Source: Gammaproteobacteria bacterium
Lineage (GTDB): Bacteria > Pseudomonadota > Gammaproteobacteria > Steroidobacterales > Steroidobacteraceae
DNA: 64,000 nucleotides
Direction: 5' to 3'
NCBI GenBank assembly: GCA_028293765.1
Contig: JAQGOG010000057.1
Span: 102,342 to 166,341 of the forward strand
Shown here in pieces: positions 29,049-36,830 of the stretch. A model generated the notes under the pieces. That model was not told the DNA's origin, did not search any database, and worked only from the letters and a program-made list of their open reading frames with translations. Positions within the stretch are counted from its first letter, which is position 1. Each line of letters opens with the position of its first letter. A program made the position numbers and the translations under genes.

Positions 29049-29261
29049 CTAATCTACCAAAACAGCCGGCTGAGGCTGGCCGAACCAGGTGTGGCCGGGC
29101 TGGACCGAGAGCTTTGCAAGCCGGGCCGGGGTGCCGGTCAACGCGCCGTTGTGCACCACCGCCGTGGACTGCACGAACGTCGCGCTCATCATCACCGTGA
29201 TCGCCAGCGCAGCCGTGCCGCAGGCCAGGGCCTTCAAGCCATTGTTCAGTATCGTGTTCAT
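29049..29261 (-). CDS. Small secreted-type protein at the head of the GntR-ABC operon
   Basis: 70 residues. MNTILNNGLKALACGTAALA followed by a hydrophobic stretch looks like a signal peptide or single membrane anchor (about 9-30). The rest, AVVHNGALTGTPARLAKLSV and a Trp/Pro/Gln-rich end, is unrecognised. Upstream of the ATG the minus strand reads AAGGAGATGCGAC, a strong ribosome-binding site. It lies between the promoter at 29321-29350 and the GntR gene, with a gap of 36 bases. Possibly a peptide sensed or exported by the transporter (inference). Confidence 0.65.
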   Translation of the reverse strand: MNTILNNGLKALACGTAALAITVMMSATFVQSTAVVHNGALTGTPARLAKLSVQPGHTWFGQPQPAVLVD

Positions 29262-29312
29262 GTCGCATCTCCTTCAGTGCGGCTCCCTGCACCATGCAGT
29301 TCGCCCTCGTCA

Positions 29313-29338
29313 TAGTGTTATATATAACTACAACACTA
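29313..29338 (-). promoter_or_regulatory. Candidate GntR operator (inverted repeat)
   Basis: TAGTGTT (29313-29319) and AACACTA (29332-29338) form a perfect 7-bp inverted repeat with a 12-base AT-rich spacer. It covers the -10 and part of the spacer of the promoter read leftward. Symmetry, position and the adjacent YtrA-type regulator make it the natural autoregulatory site. Confidence 0.6.
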
Positions 29339-29350
29339 GATGAGTGTCAA
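29321..29350 (-). promoter_or_regulatory. Promoter of the small peptide-gntR-ABC operon
   Basis: On the minus strand TTGACA (29350-29345) and TATATA (29326-29321) are separated by 18 bases. A perfect -35 with a near-consensus -10 about 60 bases before the first ATG supports a sigma-70 type promoter. It overlaps the inverted-repeat operator. Confidence 0.6.
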
Positions 29351-29684
29351 GCCAGCTCACTAAAAATAATTCAGGGGCGCCCAGCGCTGGCGGGGACCGG
29401 GAGCCCGGAAGCAGGCGTTCGGGGGGCCGACCACCTCACCAGCCTCAGATGCTGGGAGGGACGGAGGGGTTTGACACCGACCCACGCCGGGGCAGACGAG
29501 GGGTGCAAGCGCGGCACGGGGGCGGGGCGGCGGAGAGTGCGAGCATCGGCGAGCCCGGGCTCCAGGACCGCCGTGGCTGCAAGCATCGGCAAGGGCGCGG
29601 CGCGAGGCGGCGAAGGCAGCAGGGAACAGCATGGGCGGGGTGGGGAGATGCAGCGCGCAGGCAGTGCGCGTACAGTCTAAGTCG
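29351..29684. other. G-rich leader between divergent operons
   Basis: About 330 bases with no protein I can support. The plus strand carries many G runs (for example near 29434, 29457-29469, 29519-29530 and 29632-29647) and long open frames that look like composition artefacts. It is the 5' region of the sigma factor gene. I see no clear -10/-35 pair for that gene and no terminator. Confidence 0.4.
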
Positions 29685-30347
29685 ATGGTTGCCGAGGACG
29701 ACGGCGAGCTGATGCTGCGTTATGCGCGCGGCGACTTGCGTGCCTTTGAAACGCTTTACCAGCGCCACCGCGGTGGCCTTTACCGCTATCTCGCGCGTCA
29801 CACGCGCAACCCGGAATCCGCGAACGATCTATTCCAGGAGGTGTGGAGCAAGGTGATCGCCAGCCGCGAGCGCTATGAGGCGCGCGCGAAATTCCAGACG
29901 TTTTTGTATCGTATCGCGCACAACTGCTTCATCGACTATTGCCGGCGCGCGACGGTTCGCGCCGAGATCAGCGGCGACGCGCAGGAAGACTGGCAAGGCT
30001 CCCTGCACGCGCCTGAAGACGACAGACCGGATACACGCGCGGAGCAGGCGCAGACCATCGCGCGCTATAAAGCCGCGCTCGGAGAGCTACCCGCTGAACA
30101 GCGTGATGTTTTCCTGTTGTACGAGGAGTCCGGTCTCACGCTCGAGGAGATAGCAACCATCACCGCGGTAGGAGCAGAGACGGCGAAGAGTCGGCTGCGC
30201 TATGCCGTGATGAAACTGCGTCATGCTATGAGCGCTGCGTCTGAGCAAAGCTCTGCATCCGAGCAGCAGAGAGCCGCCTCTGCAATTGGCACCGCCACCG
30301 AGCACGCGGTCGTGGCTAGCAGCGCGATCGGGGAGCACGGCTTGTGA
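29685..30347 (+). CDS. RNA polymerase sigma factor (ECF, sigma-70 family)
   Basis: 220 residues from the ATG at 29685 (MVAEDDGELMLRYARGDLRA). Region 2 includes FETLYQRHRGGLYRYLARHT, DLFQEVWSKVI and FQTFLYRIAHNCFIDYCRR. Region 4 includes LGELPAEQRDVFLLYEESGL and the helix-turn-helix LEEIATITAVGAETAKSRLR. A Ser/Ala-rich tail of about 40 residues follows. The next gene overlaps by 4 bases and encodes a single-TM protein, the usual anti-sigma arrangement. An ATG at 29631 would add 18 unconserved residues. Confidence 0.92.
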   Translation: MVAEDDGELMLRYARGDLRAFETLYQRHRGGLYRYLARHTRNPESANDLFQEVWSKVIASRERYEARAKFQTFLYRIAHNCFIDYCRRATVRAEISGDAQEDWQGSLHAPEDDRPDTRAEQAQTIARYKAALGELPAEQRDVFLLYEESGLTLEEIATITAVGAETAKSRLRYAVMKLRHAMSAASEQSSASEQQRAASAIGTATEHAVVASSAIGEHGL

Positions 30348-31213
30348 CCGGCCCAGAACACGAGGACGAGTTCGAGGCGTACCTAACGCGGCGCCACCCC
30401 ATCCATCAGCGTCTGTCCGCGTTGGAGCGCCTCGAGCCGCCGCAGGAGCTCGATCGCCTCATCATTACCGAGGCACGCCAGGCCATCCAGGGCCCGTCAC
30501 CCGTGCGCATCTTTCGGGCACCAAAGTGGGCGTTGCCGGTGGGGCTCGCCGCGACCATCGTCATCTCGTTCACCATCCTGCTCAACCTGGGGGCGCATTC
30601 GGTCAAGCGTCGGGAGCAGCCCGTGTTGATGACGGACATCACACCGAACCCACCGTCGGTACTTGCGGCACCGATGCCACAGGCGCCGGGGAGAGCTATC
30701 GCTCCGATGCAATCGTCAGCCGCAAAACGGGCAACCGGCGTGCCGGGCTCGTTGGTCCCCGAAAAGGGCAGGGACAACGCCGCACGCTCTGAGCGAGCCA
30801 GGGCGCCGCGCCAAATCGACGAAGCGGCGCCAGCCGCCGATATGCCCGTGCAGACCCAGTCGACTGCCATTGCCGATACTTTTAACCGGCCTCCACCCGG
30901 CCCGAGCGCCAATTCCGCGATTAGCGCCGAGACCCCGCCGCCGGTCGCAGAGCCGCAGGAGCCCGCGGCGCAGAGGCAGGCCATACCCTCGGAGACGCAG
31001 TCGACCGCGGCTGCCGATAGCACCAATCAGCACGTGCCCGCCCCTTCGCCGCCGCCTCTGCCTGATGCTGGGAGCTGGTTCAAGCGAATCGAAAAGTTGC
31101 GCGCCGCAGGCAAGACCACCGAGGCGGAACAGGAATTCAGGCGCTTCCGTGACGCCTATCCCGACTACGAGCCGCCGGCGCAGCCACCTGCGGCTGACGG
31201 CCCGACGAAATAG
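30344..31213 (+). CDS. Probable membrane anti-sigma partner, Pro/Ala-rich
   Basis: 289 residues starting at a GTG that overlaps the sigma factor stop (GTGA). An acidic N-terminal cytoplasmic part (1-60) includes [19 protein letters not shown]. One TM helix is at about 66-84 ([20 protein letters not shown]). A long Pro/Ala/Gln-rich periplasmic stretch follows, and a C-terminal helical motif [20 protein letters not shown] then FRDAYPDYE. Position and layout suggest an anti-sigma factor; no zinc-binding HxxxCxxC motif is visible, so it is not a classical ZAS protein. Function inferred. Confidence 0.75.
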   Translation: MTGPEHEDEFEAYLTRRHPIHQRLSALERLEPPQELDRLIITEARQAIQGPSPVRIFRAPKWALPVGLAATIVISFTILLNLGAHSVKRREQPVLMTDITPNPPSVLAAPMPQAPGRAIAPMQSSAAKRATGVPGSLVPEKGRDNAARSERARAPRQIDEAAPAADMPVQTQSTAIADTFNRPPPGPSANSAISAETPPPVAEPQEPAAQRQAIPSETQSTAAADSTNQHVPAPSPPPLPDAGSWFKRIEKLRAAGKTTEAEQEFRRFRDAYPDYEPPAQPPAADGPTK

Positions 31214-31248
31214 CCGATAGAATTCCCAACCCTTTTTCCCCGAAAGAA

Positions 31249-32238
31249 ATGCACGCCATGAAGCCCGCCTTGAACGTCGCAATCACCGGCGCCGCCGGCC
31301 AGATCGGCTATGCCCTCGCCTTCCGTGTCGCCTCCGGTCAGATGCTGGGTCCAGACCAGCCGGTCAATCTGCATCTGCTGGAAATCACCCCCGCTCTGCA
31401 GGCCCTGCAGGGCGTCGTGATGGAGCTCAATGACTGCGCCTTCCCGACGCTGCACAAAGTCGTCGCCACCGACGACGCCAAGGTCGCGTTTCGCGATTGC
31501 AACGTTGCCCTCCTCGTCGGCGCCCGTCCCCGTGGGCCCGGCATGGAGCGTAAGGATCTGTTGCTCGCCAACGCACAGATCTTCTCCGCGCAGGGCAAGG
31601 CCCTCAACGAAGTCGCCCATCGCCAGGTGAAAGTGCTCGTCGTCGGTAATCCGGCGAACACGAATTCACTCATCGCGCGAGCGAACGCGAAAGACCTTAA
31701 TCCGCGCAACTTCACCGCGATGACACGGCTGGATCACAACCGCGCACTCTCGCAGCTTGCCGACAAAACGGGAGCGCACACCACGGCGATCCGCCGCATG
31801 ACCATCTGGGGAAATCATTCCGCGACCCAATACCCGGATATCAGCCACGCGCTCGTCGATGGCAAGCCGGCAAAGTCGCTGGTCGATCAGCAATGGATCG
31901 AAGAGACGTTCATTCCAGTCGTGCAGCAGCGTGGTGCGGCCATCATCAAGGCGCGCGGGGCATCGTCGGCCGCTTCGGCCGCCTCCGCCGCGATCGACCA
32001 CGTTCACACCTGGGTGCACGGCACTGCCGCCGGCGATTGGATCAGCATGGCCGTCCCGTCGGACGGCAGCTATGGAATCAAGGAAGGCGTGATCTACTCG
32101 TACCCCGTCACGATCAAGGACGGCGAATACCAGATCGTGCAGGGCCTGTCCGTCGACGAGTTCAGCCGCAAGCGCATGGACGCGACGGACACCGAGTTGC
32201 GCGAAGAGCGCGACGGAGTGAAGCCGTTGCTCGGGTAA
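31249..32238 (+). CDS. mdh: Malate dehydrogenase
   Basis: NAD-dependent oxidation of malate to oxaloacetate in the TCA cycle. It has the dinucleotide motif [12 protein letters not shown], substrate Arg in [15 protein letters not shown], the TRLDHNRA segment, and catalytic His in [11 protein letters not shown]. 329 residues, the length of the non-enterobacterial (cytosolic-type) bacterial group. Start is ATG 31249, with ATG 31258 an equally good alternative by homology ([10 protein letters not shown]). A cluster of three hairpins follows at 32253-32329. Confidence 0.95.
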   Translation: MHAMKPALNVAITGAAGQIGYALAFRVASGQMLGPDQPVNLHLLEITPALQALQGVVMELNDCAFPTLHKVVATDDAKVAFRDCNVALLVGARPRGPGMERKDLLLANAQIFSAQGKALNEVAHRQVKVLVVGNPANTNSLIARANAKDLNPRNFTAMTRLDHNRALSQLADKTGAHTTAIRRMTIWGNHSATQYPDISHALVDGKPAKSLVDQQWIEETFIPVVQQRGAAIIKARGASSAASAASAAIDHVHTWVHGTAAGDWISMAVPSDGSYGIKEGVIYSYPVTIKDGEYQIVQGLSVDEFSRKRMDATDTELREERDGVKPLLG

Positions 32239-32252
32239 GGTAGGTGTTGAAC

Positions 32253-32277
32253 GGGCGCCCCCCGGCTGGGGGCGCCC
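32253..32277 (+). terminator. Terminator hairpin after mdh
   Basis: Perfect 10-bp stem GGGCGCCCCC / GGGGGCGCCC with loop CGGCT, 14 bases after the mdh stop. Very strong stem but no T tract. First of three consecutive inverted repeats. Confidence 0.6.
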
Positions 32278-32287
32278 AACCTAAAGG

Positions 32288-32329
32288 GTGCGACGCATGC
32301 GTCGCACGGGCGTCCTGCGAGGGACGCCC
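32288..32329. repeat. Two further inverted repeats in the mdh-fadE gap
   Basis: A perfect 20-base palindrome at 32288-32307 (GTGCGACGCATGCGTCGCAC) is followed at once by GGGCGTCC / GGACGCCC (32308-32315 with 32322-32329). Together with the hairpin at 32253-32277 they give three dyads in 77 bases. Could be REP-like elements or a composite terminator. Confidence 0.6.
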
Positions 32330-32373
32330 TGGATCGACGTGAGCGGGCGCACGCCTGCGCAACAGGAGAACAC

Positions 32374-34920
32374 ATGCTCGGCGCGATCATCAGTCTCGTT
32401 CTCATCGCCGCCGCGGCCTACGCCGTCACGCAGATTGGCGGCGTCATCACGCTGCTGTTCATCGCGGCGGTGCTGTTCCTCGCCTACAAACGACTCTCGC
32501 TGCTCGCCTTTACGGCGACTTTCACCGTACTTCTGGTCGCCTACACCGTGTTGGGCGCCCAGAGCGCGCCCGCGGGCGTCTGGAAGGGCTTTCTGTGGGT
32601 GTTGCTGGCGTCCTTCTGGTTGCTCAATGTACGCCCGCTACGTAAAGCCCTCATCACGCGCCCGTTCATGAAGGCGTACCTGAAACTCCTGCCGTCGATG
32701 TCACAGACCGAGCGCGAAGCGCTGGAGGCCGGCACCGTGTGGTGGGACGGCGAGTTGTTCACCGGCGCACCGAAGTGGTCGAAACTCCTCTCCGCCAAAC
32801 CACCGCAACTATCCCCCGAGGAGCAGGCGTTCGTCGACGGCCCGTGCGAAGAGTTGTGTCGCATGCTCGACGACTGGAACATCACTCACGAGCGCGGCGA
32901 CCTTCCGCCGCAGGTGTGGGATTTCCTCAAGTCGCAGGGCTTCTTCGCGATGATCATCCCGAAGCGGTACGGAGGCCTCGAATTCTCCGCGTACGCGCAC
33001 TCCTGCGTTCTCGCGAAAATCGCGAGCCGCAGCGCGACCGCCTCCTCGACGGTCGCGGTACCCAACTCACTCGGCCCGGCCGAGCTGCTGAACCATTACG
33101 GCACCGAAGAGCAGAAGAACTACTATCTGCCACGGCTCGCCCGCGGCGAGGAAGTCCCGTGCTTCGCGTTGACCGGCCCGCGTGCGGGCTCCGACGCGGC
33201 CTCCATTCCCGACACGGGAATCGTCTGTCGCGGGACCTGGCTGGGCCGCGAAGTCATCGGCCTCAGGCTCAACTTCTCGAAGCGCTACATCACCCTTGCT
33301 CCGATCGCGACGGTCATCGGGCTCGCCTTCCGGATGTTCGACCCGGACAAGCTGTTGGGCGACAAGGCGGACATCGGCATCACCTGCGCGCTGATTCCCC
33401 GCAACACCCCGGGAGTGACCATCGGACGCCGTCACTTCCCCATCAACGTGCCGTTCCAGAACGGGCCGGTGCAGGGAAAGGACGTGTTCGTGCCGCTCGA
33501 TGCCATCATCGGCGGGACGAAAATGGCCGGTTCCGGCTGGCGCATGTTGGTTGAGCAGCTGTCCGTCGGCCGCTGCATATCGCTGCCTTCCAACGCCACG
33601 GGAGGTGCGAAGGCCGGCACTTGGGCCACGGGTGCCTACGCCCGCATCCGGCGCCAGTTCAACACTCCGGTAGGGAAATTTGAAGGCGTCGAGGCCGTGA
33701 TCGCCCGCATGGTCGGGCTCACATACACCATGGATGCCGCCAGATCGGTGACGGCGGGGGCCATCGACGGGGGGGAAAAGCCTTCGGTTCCGTCGGCGAT
33801 GCTCAAGTATCACGTCACCGAGATGGGCCGCCAGGTCGCGAATGACGCGATGGACGTGCACGGCGGCAAGGGTATCTGCCTCGGGCCAAAGAACTATCTG
33901 GCGCGCAGCTACGAAGCCGTGCCCGTCGCCATCACGGTCGAAGGCGCGAACCTCCTCACACGCAGCCTGATCATCTTCGGCCAGGGCGCGGTGCGTTGCC
34001 ATCCATTCGTACTGCGAGAGATGACCGCCGCGCGCAATCCGGACCGAACGAAGGGCGTCGACGATTTCGATCACGCCTTGTTCGGCCACATCGGGTTTAC
34101 GATATCCAACGCCGTGCGCTCGCTCATCATGGCGCTCACGCATGCGCGTTTTACGCAGAAGCCGGTACAAGGTCCGACCGGACGCTACTACCAGCACATC
34201 GTCCGTTTCAGTGCCGCGTTCGCGTTCGCGGTCGACGTCGCTATGCTCACGCTCGGCGGCTACCTCAAGAAGAAAGAAAATCTCTCGGCCCGGCTGGGGG
34301 ACGTCCTCTCGTGCATGTATCTGGCGTCGATGGTGCTCAAACACCATGAGAACCAGGGGCGCCAGGAGGAAGACCTGCCCATCGTCGAGTGGGCCTGCCG
34401 CAATCTCCTCTATCACGCGCAGGAGCAGCTGTACGGCTTCCTGCGCAATTTTCCGAACCGGCTGCTGGCCGGCGCGATGATGCTGTTGATTCTCCCTCGC
34501 GGCCGGGCCTACTCCGCGCCAGGTGACCGGCTGGGCCGCAAAGTGGCCGATCTCGTGATGAGTCCCACCGACGCGCGCGAGCGGTTGTGTCAGTACATCT
34601 ACTGGACTCTCGAGCCGACGAACCCCCTCGGCCTGCTGCAGGAGGCGCTGCTACTGGCGCAAGACGTCGAGCCGCTCGAGAAGCGCATCCGGGTGGAGGG
34701 AGTCAAGACCGGTCGGATCGCGGCTCTCGACTTCCCGAGCCAGATCCAACAGGCGTTGGCGGCGGGCATCATCTCCGACACGGAAGCGGCCACTCTGCGC
34801 GAGTACGATCGCAAGGTGATGGACATCATCAACGTCGACGACTTCGCGCCGCACGAGCTCGGCACGCAGGCAGAGCCCGTACCGCAGCCCGCGGCGCGCC
34901 CGAGCGTGCACATCGCCTGA
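32374..34920 (+). CDS. fadE: Acyl-CoA dehydrogenase FadE
   Basis: First oxidation step of fatty acid beta-oxidation, FAD-dependent and membrane-associated. 848 residues, in the FadE class (E. coli about 814). The N-terminus has about three TM helices in the first 90 residues (for example ISLVLIAAAAYAVTQIGG). The catalytic domain includes FFAMIIPKRYGGLEFSAYAH, CFALTGPRAGSDAASIPDTG, the MLKYHVTEMGRQVANDAMDV helix and HGGKGICLGPKNYL. A DUF1974-like C-terminal part follows. No other beta-oxidation genes are adjacent. Confidence 0.96.
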   Translation: MLGAIISLVLIAAAAYAVTQIGGVITLLFIAAVLFLAYKRLSLLAFTATFTVLLVAYTVLGAQSAPAGVWKGFLWVLLASFWLLNVRPLRKALITRPFMKAYLKLLPSMSQTEREALEAGTVWWDGELFTGAPKWSKLLSAKPPQLSPEEQAFVDGPCEELCRMLDDWNITHERGDLPPQVWDFLKSQGFFAMIIPKRYGGLEFSAYAHSCVLAKIASRSATASSTVAVPNSLGPAELLNHYGTEEQKNYYLPRLARGEEVPCFALTGPRAGSDAASIPDTGIVCRGTWLGREVIGLRLNFSKRYITLAPIATVIGLAFRMFDPDKLLGDKADIGITCALIPRNTPGVTIGRRHFPINVPFQNGPVQGKDVFVPLDAIIGGTKMAGSGWRMLVEQLSVGRCISLPSNATGGAKAGTWATGAYARIRRQFNTPVGKFEGVEAVIARMVGLTYTMDAARSVTAGAIDGGEKPSVPSAMLKYHVTEMGRQVANDAMDVHGGKGICLGPKNYLARSYEAVPVAITVEGANLLTRSLIIFGQGAVRCHPFVLREMTAARNPDRTKGVDDFDHALFGHIGFTISNAVRSLIMALTHARFTQKPVQGPTGRYYQHIVRFSAAFAFAVDVAMLTLGGYLKKKENLSARLGDVLSCMYLASMVLKHHENQGRQEEDLPIVEWACRNLLYHAQEQLYGFLRNFPNRLLAGAMMLLILPRGRAYSAPGDRLGRKVADLVMSPTDARERLCQYIYWTLEPTNPLGLLQEALLLAQDVEPLEKRIRVEGVKTGRIAALDFPSQIQQALAAGIISDTEAATLREYDRKVMDIINVDDFAPHELGTQAEPVPQPAARPSVHIA

Positions 34921-35059
34921 ATTGCCACGAACCTCCATGGCGTGCTAGTAGCAGGAGTGTCGCCAAAAGCCGAACATTTGTTCGCGCCGGTCCGAACCGA
35001 CTAAGCTGCGCACCGCGGCGCGTGCTGGCCGCCCAACTCATTGTATGGAGAGTGTCCTC

Positions 35060-35479
35060 ATGCGTATCTTTGCAATCGCTGCACTGGTCCTCGCGGCTAC
35101 GGTCGCGGGAGCCCAGGAGCGCACGCCGTCGCCGGCAGGCGCCGAGGTCTACATCATCAGCCCGAAAGACGGTGCGAAGGTCAGCGGGCCGGTCGTAGTG
35201 AGATTCGGCCTCCGCGGCATGGGCATCGCGCCGGCGGGCATTAAGTTCGAAAACACGGGGCATCACCATCTGCTGATCGACACCGACGCGCCGGCGGACA
35301 TGAGCCAGCCGCTGCCGGCGTCCGACAAGGTCGTGCACTTCGGCAAAGGCCAGACCGAAACGACACTGACACTGCCGCCGGGTAAGCACACCCTGCAATT
35401 GCTGCTCGCCGATCAGAATCACGTTCCCCATAACCCTCCCGTGATCTCGAAGAAGATCACCATCACCGTCACGCAATAA
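35060..35479 (+). CDS. DUF4399 periplasmic protein
   Basis: 139 residues. Signal peptide MRIFAIAALVLAATVAGAQ; mature part has VYIISPKDGAKVSGPVVVRF, FENTGHHHLLIDTD and GKHTLQLLLADQNHVPHNPP, the His-rich DUF4399 pattern. The conserved His clusters could bind metal (inference). The ATG at 35060 is preferred because GGAGAG lies 7 bases upstream and it begins a clean signal peptide; an ATG at 35045 would place that site inside the gene. Confidence 0.88.
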   Translation: MRIFAIAALVLAATVAGAQERTPSPAGAEVYIISPKDGAKVSGPVVVRFGLRGMGIAPAGIKFENTGHHHLLIDTDAPADMSQPLPASDKVVHFGKGQTETTLTLPPGKHTLQLLLADQNHVPHNPPVISKKITITVTQ

Positions 35480-35499
35480 CCACTCGCTACGCGCGTCCC

Positions 35500-35529
35500 A
35501 CGGGGGTTCGCCAAGAGGCGAACCCCCGT
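35500..35529 (+). terminator. Strong hairpin between the DUF4399 gene and dinB
   Basis: Perfect 13-bp stem (35500-35512 with 35517-35529), ACGGGGGTTCGCC / GGCGAACCCCCGT, 4-base loop AAGA. It begins 20 bases after the DUF4399 stop. No T tract. Confidence 0.6.
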
Positions 35530-35666
35530 CCGTTCAGCGACGCGAAAGCGCGCCGGAGCGCGGCAACGACGCCTGACTAGCTCAGGATCGATCCCCAATC
35601 GCGGGCCAGGCGCGCGACGCACCGCACCGTGGTAGCGTCTCCTGATCGAATTCAGGGGCCCTTTTA

Positions 35667-36821
35667 ATGCTCCGCGCCGTTCTACACGTTGACATGGATG
35701 CGTTCTACGCATCGGTGGAGCAGCACGACGATCCGTCGCTCGCTGGTAAGCCGCTCATCGTCGGCGGAACGGAAGGCCGGGGCGTAGTCGCGGCCGCCAG
35801 CTATGAGGTGCGCAAATACGGAGTGCACTCGGCCATGCCGATGAGTACCGCGTTACGGTTGTGTCCCCATGCGGCCTGCGTTCGGCCCCGGATGCAGCGC
35901 TACAAGGACGTCTCGGCACAGGTGTTCAGCGTGTTCCACGAGATCACCCCCCTGGTCCAGGGCCTGTCCCTCGATGAGGCGTTCCTGGACGTCACCGCCA
36001 GCCGGGATCTCCTCGGGGATGCGGTCACCATTGCACGCCGGATCAAGAGCCGTATCCATGAGCTCACCGGGCTTACAGCTTCGGTTGGGGTGGCGACCAA
36101 TAAGCTGGTCGCGAAAATCGCCTCCGACCTGGCGAAGCCCGATGGGCTCACCATCGTCCCCGAAGAGCGGATTCGGGAGGTGCTCGACCCCCTGTCCGTG
36201 CGTCGCCTGCCAGGCCTTGGCCGTAAAACCGGCGCCAGGGTAGAGGCAGCCGGCATTCATACTCTGGCCGAGCTGCGCAGCGCCCCTGACCAGGTGCTGC
36301 GACCGTTGTTCGGACGATACACTCAACGCGTGAGGGAGCGGGCAGCCGGCCTCGACGACCGGCCAGTCGTCCCCGATCGGGAAGAAAAATCCCTGAGCGC
36401 CGAGGATACGTTCGAGCGCGACATCGGCGATAGCCGCGTCGCACAGGCGGAACTGACGCGGATCGCCGGGCTGGCCTGCGAGCGCTTGCGCCACAAGCAG
36501 CTCATGGCCGGCTGCATCGGGGTGAAGATCCGACGCGGCGACTTCGTGACTTTCACACGCCAGCGAGCGGTCGCGCCGCCGACACACGATGGGCGTACCA
36601 TCGCCAGCGTGGCCAGAGAACTGCTGGGCCGCTGGCTCACCGAGCATCCTGGTGCGAAACTTCGGCTCCTGGGGGTGGTCTTGACTGACCTGAGCCCGGC
36701 GTCACAACTCGGCCTTTTCGAAGACACGCCACCGCACACAACGCGCCTCGACGCGGCGCTGGATGAAGCCCGCGCGCGCTTCGGCAGCGGGGCCCTGCGG
36801 CGCGGTAACACGTTCAAGTAG
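35667..36821 (+). CDS. dinB: DNA polymerase IV (Y family)
   Basis: Translesion polymerase. Metal-binding motifs HVDMDAFYASVEQ near the N-terminus and SLDEAFLDVT are intact, as are the finger motif VVAAASYEVRKYGVHSAMP and the helix-hairpin-helix RRLPGLGRKTGARVEAAGI. The C-terminal little-finger domain ends with LGLFEDTP; no QLxLF-type beta-clamp motif in strict form is visible, though ASQLGLFED is very close. 384 residues, slightly longer than E. coli DinB (351). No LexA box recognised upstream. Confidence 0.95.
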   Translation: MLRAVLHVDMDAFYASVEQHDDPSLAGKPLIVGGTEGRGVVAAASYEVRKYGVHSAMPMSTALRLCPHAACVRPRMQRYKDVSAQVFSVFHEITPLVQGLSLDEAFLDVTASRDLLGDAVTIARRIKSRIHELTGLTASVGVATNKLVAKIASDLAKPDGLTIVPEERIREVLDPLSVRRLPGLGRKTGARVEAAGIHTLAELRSAPDQVLRPLFGRYTQRVRERAAGLDDRPVVPDREEKSLSAEDTFERDIGDSRVAQAELTRIAGLACERLRHKQLMAGCIGVKIRRGDFVTFTRQRAVAPPTHDGRTIASVARELLGRWLTEHPGAKLRLLGVVLTDLSPASQLGLFEDTPPHTTRLDAALDEARARFGSGALRRGNTFK

Positions 36822-36830
36822 CATCGATCC

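Noticed and set aside
29344..29712. Open frames in the G-rich leader
   Set aside because: Gly/Arg-rich with no homology signal; explained by base composition.
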